From assembly GCA_910584475.1 (NCBI GenBank), contig CAJUBD010000009.1:81370-145369 (forward strand): DNA of 64,000 bases, in the 5' to 3' direction. Below the pieces are notes generated by a model that saw only the letters and a list, made by a program, of their open reading frames with translations, was not told the DNA's origin and searched no databases. Below, one piece after another: positions 31,837 to 38,562 of this stretch. This DNA is from an uncultured Treponema sp. Lineage in GTDB: Bacteria > Spirochaetota > Spirochaetia > Treponematales > Treponemataceae. A program made the translations under genes and the position numbers. Within the stretch, counting starts at the first letter, position 1. Every line of letters starts with the position of its first letter.

Positions 31837-33270
31837 TGGTGCGCGCGGATAAGGAATCACATCGCGAATATTTTCCATTCCCGTCACGTAGCGAATGAGC
31901 CGCTCGAATCCCATTCCGAATCCTGAGTGCGGCACGGTGCCAAACTTGCGCAAATCCAAATACCAATCGTAGATTTTTTCGTCCATTCCCCGGCGGCGGA
32001 TTTCCGCGAGAAGTTTTTCGTGGTTTTCCTCGCGCTCGCTTCCGCCGTTCAGTTCGCCGATTCCCGGCACTAGAACGTCAACAGCCTTCACAGTTTTTCC
32101 GTCATCGTTTTGTTTCATATAGAAAGATTTTATCTCGCGCGGATAATTGTAGACCATCACGGGGCATTTGAAAATTTGTTCTGTCAAAAAGCGTTCGTGT
32201 TCGGTGGCAATGTCGCTTCCCCATTCAGGCTTGAATTCAAATTTAGTGCCGCTTTTTTGCAATTCCGAAATTGCGTCCGTGTAAGTTATGCGAACAAATT
32301 TCGATTTTGCCACGGATTCAAGTTGTGAAATAAGTCCAGGCTGAATTCGTTTGTCAAAGAACGCAAGGTCGTCCGCGCATTTTTCCAAAGCCCAATTCAG
32401 CAAATATTTTACGAAATCTTCCTGCAAGTCCATGTCGTCGTTCAAATCAAAGAACGCCATTTCAGGCTCTATCATCCAAAATTCGGCGAGATGTCGCGGC
32501 GTATTGGAATTTTCGGCGCGGAAAGTCGGCCCGAAAGTATAGACGCGGCTGAGCGCAGTGGCGAACGTTTCCGCCTCAAGCTGTCCCGAAACAGTGAGAC
32601 TTGCTTTTTTGCCGAAAAAGTCTTTGGAATAGTCGACGATCTTATGCGCATCTTCAATTTTCATTCCGCCAAGTCCGGCTTTCACTCCGAGTTCCGCAAT
32701 TTTTTCGAGCGAAAGCGAAGTCACTTGGAACATTTCGCCCGCTCCCTCGCAGTCCGAGCAAGTGATTTCCGGCGCGTTCAAATACACGAATCCGCGTTCT
32801 TGAAAAAAATTGTGCACGGCGAACGCCATTTGGCTTCGAACCCGGAAGACTGCCCCAAACGTGTTTGTTCGTGCGCGGAGATGCGCATTTTCGCGCAAAT
32901 ATTCCATTGACATTTTATTTTTTTGAAGCGGATATTCTTCGGGATTGCAAGTTCCGATTACTGTGATTTTTTCAAGCGTAACTTCCACCGCCTGCCCCGA
33001 AGCGGGAGACGCGACAAGAATTCCTTCCGCGCGGACTGACGCGCCCGTATTGATTTTTTTCAATTCGCTTTCAATTTCATCGACATCGGCATTTTGCTGC
33101 GGCACGTTTCTGTCAAATGTGAGCTGAATGTTCGCAAAGCAAGAACCATCGTTCACTTGAACAAAAACCAAATTCTTTGAATCGCGCATCGTGCGCACCC
33201 AGCCGCAAACCGTCACGCGCTGACCTTGCGGTTTTTCAGCAAGCAAATCTTTTATCAAAACGGGAACCAT
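31819..33270 (-). CDS. asnS: Asparaginyl-tRNA synthetase
   Basis: Class IIb tRNA synthetase, 483 residues. An N-terminal OB fold (QRVTVCGWVRTMRDSKNLVF) is followed by the catalytic core with FGPTFRAENSNTPRHLAEFW (motif 2) and FGMGFERLIRYVTG (motif 3). The ATG at 33270 follows GGAGAAATTT and is better than the TTG at 33282. The presence of AsnRS indicates direct charging of tRNA-Asn. The 3' end has been duplicated in tandem. Confidence 0.95.
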   Translation of the reverse strand: MVPVLIKDLLAEKPQGQRVTVCGWVRTMRDSKNLVFVQVNDGSCFANIQLTFDRNVPQQNADVDEIESELKKINTGASVRAEGILVASPASGQAVEVTLEKITVIGTCNPEEYPLQKNKMSMEYLRENAHLRARTNTFGAVFRVRSQMAFAVHNFFQERGFVYLNAPEITCSDCEGAGEMFQVTSLSLEKIAELGVKAGLGGMKIEDAHKIVDYSKDFFGKKASLTVSGQLEAETFATALSRVYTFGPTFRAENSNTPRHLAEFWMIEPEMAFFDLNDDMDLQEDFVKYLLNWALEKCADDLAFFDKRIQPGLISQLESVAKSKFVRITYTDAISELQKSGTKFEFKPEWGSDIATEHERFLTEQIFKCPVMVYNYPREIKSFYMKQNDDGKTVKAVDVLVPGIGELNGGSEREENHEKLLAEIRRRGMDEKIYDWYLDLRKFGTVPHSGFGMGFERLIRYVTGMENIRDVIPYPRAPKLADF

Positions 33271-33338
33271 AAATTTCTCCAAAATTTTTATGAAGAAAAT
33301 TATACAGAAAAATCAGAGAAAATGCAATAGAAAAAAAA

Positions 33339-33526
33339 TTGTCCGCGTTAGCAACTTGTTGCGGCGCGGGCAAGTACAAAATAGATTGTCGGGTCAAGCC
33401 CGACAATGACAAACAAGCGAGTTTTTCTCAAAAAAACAAGGCGAAAAACTCGTAAGAAAACCAAAGATTTGCGATGCAAACTCTTTATTTTGCGACACAT
33501 TTTTAGTGGCAATTTTTAACGCTCGC
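33339..33526 (-). repeat. Composite hairpin element upstream of asnS
   Basis: Minus-facing, pointing at asnS. It contains a decayed first hairpin (about 33490-33525, AAAATGTG core), a CGAGTTTTTC / GAAAAACTCG pair (33418-33452), ATTGTCGGGCTTGACCCGACAAT (33387-33409) and the CCGCGCCGCAAC hairpin (33341-33376). The fourth hairpin is missing. 33527-33642 is AT-rich with nothing clear. Confidence 0.7.
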
Positions 33527-33642
33527 CGCTTTTTTTTACAGAATAAGTTTTCAATTTTTGGGTTGTTGAAAATTGTAATGAAATATAAAAAAATGCTTGA
33601 CAAATTTGGAGAAAAATGTCAAATTTTAAGTAGAGAAAGGAT

Positions 33643-33843
33643 ATGACAGATTTTTTATATAACAATCCATCATTTGTAGGAGGTGTCGCGACGGTTTTAG
33701 ACTTGTTCGGAAGCCTTCCTGCATACAATTCATCAAAATCTCCAGCGGAGGCGGACAAGCGGGCACATTTTGCTGACTTGTTGGCTTTGAAAAACGATAT
33801 GAAGGTTGCGTTGGCGGAAATTTCGGATTATGCGCAAAAATAA
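33643..33843 (+). CDS. Small protein of unknown function, coupled to DUF2335 gene
   Basis: 66 residues: a hydrophobic N-terminal half (FVGGVATVLDLFGSLPAY) and a charged C-terminal half. GAAAGGAT precedes the ATG. Its last codons overlap the start of the DUF2335 gene. I do not recognise the family. The pairing suggests the two products work together. Confidence 0.65.
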   Translation: MTDFLYNNPSFVGGVATVLDLFGSLPAYNSSKSPAEADKRAHFADLLALKNDMKVALAEISDYAQK

Positions 33844-34264
33844 ACTAGTTCCCAAAAACATGCATGATGAGCGGAGCGTCGCTCAAAATGATGGTACTTT
33901 AGTCGCTTCAATGCGTGCTTCGATTCTCCCGCCGCCTGATGAAATCGAACGCTATGAAGCCATTTGTCCTGGAACTTTGAAAACGCTATTGTCTACATAC
34001 GAGAAACAGACCGACCATCGTATTGAAATGGAATCCGCCGTGGTGAATAACGACATAAGGAATTCACGGTATGGACAGGTTTTCGCATTCATAATCGCGA
34101 TGACTGCCATCGTGGGCGGAATTGTTATGATATGCCTTGACAAAAACACGCAAGGGCTAGTTTCAATAATTGCCGCATTGGTGGCGTTGCTTGGTGTCTT
34201 TTTAGGAAGTCGTATTGTGGGCGCAAAAAAACTTTCCAAAAAGAGCGAAAAAAATCCTGAATAA
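33830..34264 (+). CDS. DUF2335 family membrane protein
   Basis: 144 residues from the ATG at 33830 (GGCGGAAATTTC upstream), overlapping the previous stop by 14 bases. It contains ILPPPDEIERYEAICPG and ..IRNSRYGQVFAFIIAM, which mark DUF2335, then two transmembrane segments (about 90-112 and 116-138) with a short basic tail. The function of DUF2335 is unknown; members are common in accessory regions. Confidence 0.75.
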   Translation: MRKNKLVPKNMHDERSVAQNDGTLVASMRASILPPPDEIERYEAICPGTLKTLLSTYEKQTDHRIEMESAVVNNDIRNSRYGQVFAFIIAMTAIVGGIVMICLDKNTQGLVSIIAALVALLGVFLGSRIVGAKKLSKKSEKNPE

Positions 34265-34369
34265 AAAACGCCGATGTGTGCCACGACGAAATTTTGAAAT
34301 CTTTTTAAAGACTTATTTTTCACTCTATCATATATAGTGAAACTAATCCTGCGGCCGGCGGCGCTTATA

Positions 34370-34680
34370 CAATGTTTAAAATCAACAACTAAACTGGTAC
34401 GCAAGTCTCGCGACTTGCACCTGATTCTAATACGAGTTTGTTGCACAAACTCGCTTGTTTACCGTGATTTCCCGCTTCGCTGCAAAACGACTTTTTCAGT
34501 AACTCGGAAGTCGAGTCTTTTTTCGTCGCTGAAAAATAATGAAGTATTTTCTAAACTTTCATTTCTTTGTGTCGATAATTTTATCGGAGGCTTACTGCGA
34601 TTTTTCGCTTCGTTGGAAAATCGCGTTTTTTAACAGTTCGAAAGTTGACACTTTCTTCACTGTTAAAAATTAAGGGAGTG
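34370..34680 (+). repeat. Composite hairpin element upstream of 34687 gene
   Basis: Plus-facing. The first hairpin (34375-34433) has decayed arms and an inserted palindrome GCAAGTCTCGCGACTTGC (34401-34418), the same insert as at 29267. The second hairpin CGAGTTTGTTGCACAAACTCG and two nested fourth hairpins (CAG/TAACTCGGAAGTCGAG... at 34500-34535, and TTAACAGTTCGAAAGTTGAC... at 34631-34672) follow. AAGGGAG at the end is the ribosome site of the next gene. Confidence 0.7.
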
Positions 34681-34686
34681 TAAATT

Positions 34687-35070
34687 ATGATTTCAAATAT
34701 TACAAATTTGAATCCATACAGCTATCATGTTTCGTCGAGCGGCGCGAGCGGAAAACTTTTTGTACCCGTAAATCCGTCATCGGTAATTTACGCTCAGTTC
34801 GACCACATTTCGGGAATCGCCGCGAGCGAAGGACAGCAAGGAGTGTCGGTTTCTAAAATTCAAATTCTCAATACGCTGATTGAAAACCTTTCGCGAATCA
34901 AGTCAAATCCAAATACTCCGAAAACACTCCAAGTTTCTGAAGAACAGGCGGACGCGCTCATAAAAAATTATCAGCAACAAATCGCGCAAGCAGTGCAAGC
35001 GACTCAAACGGCTTTCGCATTGAACGGTGCGCGACCAAATATCGGCGCACTTTTTTCGATCGACGCATAA
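34687..35070 (+). CDS. Hypothetical protein, no recognised family
   Basis: 127 residues, soluble, with no signal peptide. It has an N-terminal Ser/Tyr/Asn-rich region (ISNITNLNPYSYHVSSSGAS) and a helical Gln/Ala-rich C-terminal region (ALIKNYQQQIAQAVQATQTA). AAGGGAG lies 9 bases before the ATG. Its TAA overlaps the ATG of the DTW gene, so they are co-translated. Function unknown. Confidence 0.7.
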   Translation: MISNITNLNPYSYHVSSSGASGKLFVPVNPSSVIYAQFDHISGIAASEGQQGVSVSKIQILNTLIENLSRIKSNPNTPKTLQVSEEQADALIKNYQQQIAQAVQATQTAFALNGARPNIGALFSIDA

Positions 35071-35798
35071 TGCGTTGCTACAAATGTTTTCGCCCAAAAG
35101 AATTCTGCCTCTGCTCGTTCTCCACGCCTCAAATTGAATCGGGCATAAAATTCATTTTTTTGATGCATCCGAAGGAAGCCAAGCGGCAGCGCACGGGAAC
35201 AGGGAGGCTCGCGCACATCTGTCTTGCCGATTCTGAAATTTTGCAGGGCTTGGAATTTTCCGAAAACGCGCGGCTTCGCGAATTGCTCAAGAATAAAAAA
35301 TTTTTTCCTGTCCTGATGTATCCTGGAAACGATTCGTGGAACGTGAACGATGAAAATTTTGCAAAACTGTTTTTGCCAAAAAATTGTGAAGAAAATCAAA
35401 ATGAAAAAAAATTCAAATTATGCGAACAGAAAATCTTAATGCCAATCATAATCGACGCGACTTGGTTTTGTTCACGAAAAATCATAGAGCACAACAAATT
35501 TTTGCTCGCGCTTCCGAAACTTTCTTTCGCGAAAAATTATTCTTCGATTTTCACGTTCAAGCATGAGCCGCGCCCCGAATGCGTTTCCACAATCGAAACT
35601 TGCTACTATTTGATAAAGGAATTGCAGGAGGCAAAGATCATCTCGCAAAGCGTCAATCCCGAACCATTGATGGCGATTTTCAAAAGACTGATTTCCGATC
35701 AACTCCGCGCGGAAAACGAGCGCGTACAAGGATTGCGCCCAAGCACGCATGGCTACGATTGGAAGTACAACAAGATTCGCGAAATTCCCAATTTCTAA
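35070..35798 (+). CDS. DTW-domain tRNA-uridine aminocarboxypropyltransferase
   Basis: TapT-family enzyme that adds the acp group from SAM to uridine in tRNA. At 242 residues it starts with CYKCFRPKEFCLC (zinc-type cysteines) and has MHPKEAKRQRTGTGRLAHIC and the DTW-type motif IIIDATWFCSRKI, then STIETCYYLIKEL. The DATW variant of the motif is common. It shares TAATG with the gene before it. Confidence 0.88.
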   Translation: MRCYKCFRPKEFCLCSFSTPQIESGIKFIFLMHPKEAKRQRTGTGRLAHICLADSEILQGLEFSENARLRELLKNKKFFPVLMYPGNDSWNVNDENFAKLFLPKNCEENQNEKKFKLCEQKILMPIIIDATWFCSRKIIEHNKFLLALPKLSFAKNYSSIFTFKHEPRPECVSTIETCYYLIKELQEAKIISQSVNPEPLMAIFKRLISDQLRAENERVQGLRPSTHGYDWKYNKIREIPNF

Positions 35799-35799
35799 A

Positions 35800-36108
35800 T
35801 TACATTTTCCATTGGCATTTTTTCAAATCAACATGCATATCGTCTTTCATCTGAACGCCTTCCGATTCAAGCAAAATTCTCTGCTCGCTCCAAGTCGGCA
35901 CAAGACGACCGGCATGATTTACTACGCGATGGCAAGGATAGTCGCCGTAGTCTTGCGCCACTCCGAGCACTTTTCCGACGAGACGAGAATTTTTTTCACG
36001 ACCGATGAGCCGCGCAATTTGTCCGTAAGTGGCGACACATCCTTCAGGAATTTCTTCTACGACAGAGAGTATTTCATAAATCAAGTCTTCGCTTAAGATT
36101 TTTTTCAT
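35800..36108 (-). CDS. MGMT-family alkyl-DNA transferase domain protein
   Basis: DNA-binding domain of O6-alkylguanine transferases, about 102 residues without the N-terminal domain. It has VATYGQIARLIGREKNSRLVG and the active-site PCHRVVNHAGRLV with Cys present; alkyltransferase-like (ATL) proteins have Trp there. It could therefore still accept alkyl groups. The TTG at 36117 is an alternative start; no strong ribosome site is seen. The stop is 2 bases from the stop of the convergent DTW gene. Confidence 0.85.
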   Translation of the reverse strand: MKKILSEDLIYEILSVVEEIPEGCVATYGQIARLIGREKNSRLVGKVLGVAQDYGDYPCHRVVNHAGRLVPTWSEQRILLESEGVQMKDDMHVDLKKCQWKM

Positions 36109-36130
36109 TTGTTTCAATTCGTTCTTTAAA

Positions 36131-36174
36131 TTTTCAATATCTTCAGAAATTGAAATTTCTGAAGATATTGAAAA
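36131..36174. repeat. Perfect 21-bp inverted repeat
   Basis: TTTTCAATATCTTCAGAAAT plus T (36131-36151) pairs without mismatch with 36154-36174; the loop is GA. It is followed by a third-hairpin-like GATTTTGCAGCGAAGCGAAAAATC (two arms, 36178-36201). It lies between two minus-strand genes and may be a terminator or an isolated fourth hairpin of the composite element. Confidence 0.7.
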
Positions 36175-36219
36175 CCTGATTTTGCAGCGAAGCGAAAAAT
36201 CGCAGTAAATGCTCTTTAT

Positions 36220-36867
36220 TTACAGCAAATTCTTCGAAAACAGCTCGCTTCCACGCTCGTCAAGAATCGCTTCGCGCAAATTCGAAGACTTGAATAAAAC
36301 GTTCTGTTTTTCCACATTTACGAACATAGTATTTTTTATGTTACAATTTCTAAACGAAGTGTCTATCAACTTTGCGTGGACGAAACGCGAATTATACAAA
36401 TCAGAATCATCGAATGAAGATTGGTACGCCTGCGCTCCGCAAAAATTGTCGTGAATTATATTGCTGCCCGTAAAGAGAATGTGCGAAAATATGCATCCTC
36501 CGAACGAAGTGAATTGCATGTTGCATTCGAGCATATTGCAGTCGGCGAAAATTGAATAGTCAAACATGCTCATCCTGCTACGGAATTTTGTCGACTGCAA
36601 ATTCACGAATTTGCAGTGTTGAAAATTGCATCCGTAAAAGCGTTTGTCTGTCAAATCGATGTCTTCAAATGTGATTCCCGAAGCGTTCAACCCTATGATT
36701 TTTTGATGCTGATTTATATAATTGTAAATTTCTTCCTTTGCCTTTTCAGGATTCGGAGAATGTTCAAGACAAAAATTTTTCCACTCGGCAATTTCGCCAT
36801 AGTAGTTAAAAACGGTGAGAGCCATTTTGTCGCAGCCGTCTTGCTGACATTTGTTTTGTTGGAACAT
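36220..36867 (-). CDS. Pentapeptide-repeat protein
   Basis: 215 residues. The N-terminal 60 have Cys/His residues (CQQDGCDKMALTVFNYYGE, FCLEH) that may bind metal. Residues 65-205 are built of five-residue repeats with Phe/Leu at the centre (ITFEDIDLTDKRFYGCNFQH...SFDDSDLYNSRFVHAKLIDT), predicting a right-handed beta-helix. Such proteins can mimic DNA or act as scaffolds; the role here is unknown. It has a leaderless-type promoter and is divergent from the zinc-ribbon gene. Confidence 0.85.
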   Translation of the reverse strand: MFQQNKCQQDGCDKMALTVFNYYGEIAEWKNFCLEHSPNPEKAKEEIYNYINQHQKIIGLNASGITFEDIDLTDKRFYGCNFQHCKFVNLQSTKFRSRMSMFDYSIFADCNMLECNMQFTSFGGCIFSHILFTGSNIIHDNFCGAQAYQSSFDDSDLYNSRFVHAKLIDTSFRNCNIKNTMFVNVEKQNVLFKSSNLREAILDERGSELFSKNLL

Positions 36868-36874
36868 AATTTAT

Positions 36875-36903
36875 ATTTTAAGCACTTGAATGAAATTTGT
36901 CAA
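36875..36903 (-). promoter_or_regulatory. Leaderless promoter of the pentapeptide-repeat gene
   Basis: Minus strand: consensus TTGACA (36903-36898), 17-base spacer, TAAAAT (36880-36875), then 7 bases to the ATG at 36867. No ribosome site is present. It overlaps the divergent promoter of the zinc-ribbon gene. Confidence 0.75.
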
Positions 36904-36914
36904 ATGTTTACAAT
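36886..36914 (+). promoter_or_regulatory. Leaderless promoter of the zinc-ribbon gene and murI
   Basis: TTGAAT (36886-36891), 17-base spacer, TACAAT (36909-36914), then 6 bases to the ATG at 36921. The start point should be the A of the ATG. The box interleaves with the opposite promoter, so the two cannot be occupied together. Confidence 0.7.
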
Positions 36915-36920
36915 GAAAAT

Positions 36921-37217
36921 ATGTGTTGGAAATGCGGCGAAAAAATCGATTTGTCTCAAGGCGTTTATAGGAATTCTGTTTGCCCGAAATGTGGCGCGGA
37001 TTTGCATTGCTGTAAAGGATGCAAATTTTATTCTCCGGGAAGTCATTTTGATTGCCGCGAAAGTGTCGAAGATTTGGTCAAAGAAAAGGATCGCGCGAAT
37101 TTCTGCGAGCATTTTATGGCGGGAAAAAATTCCGTCTCGGCAAACGAAATCAATTCGGAAAAAAAAGCGAACGAAAAACGGGCGGCTCGCTCCGCTTTTG
37201 ACGCGCTTTTTTCTTGA
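36921..37217 (+). CDS. Zinc-ribbon protein of unknown function
   Basis: 98 residues starting MCWKCGEKIDLSQ. Paired motifs CWKC...CPKCG, HCCKGCKFYSPGSHFDC and NFCEHF give many potential zinc ligands. The C-terminal third is charged (SEKKANEKRAARS). It precedes murI by 19 bases in the same direction. Related small zinc proteins occur in treponemes as far as I can judge, but I cannot name a function. Confidence 0.75.
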   Translation: MCWKCGEKIDLSQGVYRNSVCPKCGADLHCCKGCKFYSPGSHFDCRESVEDLVKEKDRANFCEHFMAGKNSVSANEINSEKKANEKRAARSAFDALFS

Positions 37218-37236
37218 AAGAATTTGCGAGGAATTT

Positions 37237-38070
37237 ATGGCGGTAGACTTCGCTTTTTTGGACAGCGGCACGGGCGGCATTCCGTATATGCTTTTGCTGA
37301 AAGAAAAATCTCCTCAAAGCACTTGTGTCTATTTGGGCGACACAATTCACTTTCCTTATGGAGAAAAGTCGATTCAGCAAGTAACGGAGTCCGCCTCGAT
37401 CGCGATAAAATCAATGGTGCAGAAATGGAATCCCCGTTGCATCGTCATCGCCTGCAACACAATCAGCGTTACGGCGTTGGACAACCTGCGAACGCTTTTT
37501 CCGCACCTGCCGATTGTCGGAACTGTACCTGCCGTGCGTCTCGCGGCGAAGGTTACGCGCAACAAAAAAATCGGGCTTCTCGCCACGAACGCCACTATAA
37601 GCCATCCTTATTGCAAAAAACTGATTGAAGACCATGCGAAAGACTGCCAAGTTTTTGAACGCGGTGATCCTGATTTGGTGGCGTTTATCGAGCATAGGCT
37701 TTTTACCGCGAACAACGATGAAAAGTTGGCGGCGGTTTTTCCTGCCGTTGATTTTTTCTGCGAGCGTGATTGCGACACGATAATTTTGGGCTGTACGCAT
37801 TTTACGCATTTGGCGCGAGAAATCGAAGATTCGTTCGCACGAAAAAGCTGGAAAAAAATTTTCGTCGTTGACAGTCGCGAAGGAGTTTCAAAGCAAGCGT
37901 TGCGCGTTTTACCTGGAATTTCAGCCGAACAAAGAAATGAAGGCGCACGAGAATCCTTGTCCTTTCCAGATATGTCATTCTTTGTCACCGAACTTAAAGG
38001 CGATGCCGACAAACGACAATACGAATCATTTTGCAAAAATTTTCGCATTCCGTTTGGAGGACTGATTTAG
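37237..38070 (+). CDS. murI: Glutamate racemase
   Basis: Makes D-glutamate for peptidoglycan. At 277 residues from the ATG at 37237 (GCGAGGAATTT upstream): FLDSGTGGIPYMLLLKE, catalytic Cys in IACNTISVTALD, GTVPAVRLAA, and the second Cys in LGCTHFTHLAREIE. The long in-frame extension upstream to 36616 is antisense to the pentapeptide gene and is not part of it. Confidence 0.93.
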   Translation: MAVDFAFLDSGTGGIPYMLLLKEKSPQSTCVYLGDTIHFPYGEKSIQQVTESASIAIKSMVQKWNPRCIVIACNTISVTALDNLRTLFPHLPIVGTVPAVRLAAKVTRNKKIGLLATNATISHPYCKKLIEDHAKDCQVFERGDPDLVAFIEHRLFTANNDEKLAAVFPAVDFFCERDCDTIILGCTHFTHLAREIEDSFARKSWKKIFVVDSREGVSKQALRVLPGISAEQRNEGARESLSFPDMSFFVTELKGDADKRQYESFCKNFRIPFGGLI

Positions 38071-38299
38071 AGGCAACTTTTATGCTTCGCCAGTTGCTTT
38101 GTCCATGCCCAGTTTTGTTTCAATGTGCCGATAGCGTGCCCATAAAATGTTTATCGGCATTCGCATAATGTATAGGCAACTTCCGCTACAAACCGCCTTT
38201 TTTAACAGTTCAATACTCGTTCTCGCGACGAGCCGTTATGAGGGGTTTCCAATGGAATTCCTTCGGCGCTAAATTTTAAGAAGCGCGACATTTCGGAAA
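38071..38299. repeat. murI downstream gap with repeat debris
   Basis: Contains GTTCTCGCGACGAGCCGTTA (38218-38237), also found in variant form at 59146-59166, and a fourth-hairpin remnant ending in CGCTAAATTTTAAG. It appears to be degenerate composite-element sequence between convergent genes; no clear terminator. Confidence 0.4.
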
Positions 38300-38515
38300 C
38301 TATTTCAAGAGTTTGTCGATGGCGCGAATTATGTCATCCTGATTCGTAAAATTCTCATCAAGATATTCAAAGGCAGTGGCCGCATCGCGCTGCGCATGCT
38401 CGTACCAAATCGAATACAACTCCTGCGAAAAGTCGTCGCCCAAAAAAGGCGCTCCCTGTATGTCTGAAACCAAAATGCGCATAAGGTCTATGCACTTTGA
38501 CATTTTTTTGTCCAT
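38300..38515 (-). CDS. Small hypothetical protein downstream of the M16 protease
   Basis: 71 residues, acidic, starting MDKKMSKCIDLMRILVSDIQ with a GGTGGGAATT site. No recognised domain. It lies 47 bases after the protease stop in the same direction, so it is likely co-transcribed. Confidence 0.55.
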   Translation of the reverse strand: MDKKMSKCIDLMRILVSDIQGAPFLGDDFSQELYSIWYEHAQRDAATAFEYLDENFTNQDDIIRAIDKLLK

Positions 38516-38562
38516 AATTCCCACCACAAAAAACTAAAAATTTTTCCAACCGCTCTTCGTCA

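Noticed and set aside
31721..31966. Second open frame ending in the same peptide as AsnS
   Set aside because: Explained by the tandem 98-bp duplication of the asnS 3' end; no start signal.
36616..37236. In-frame extension of murI
   Set aside because: It would overlap the pentapeptide-repeat gene antisense and the zinc-ribbon gene; the ATG at 37237 has a proper site and gives a normal-length racemase.
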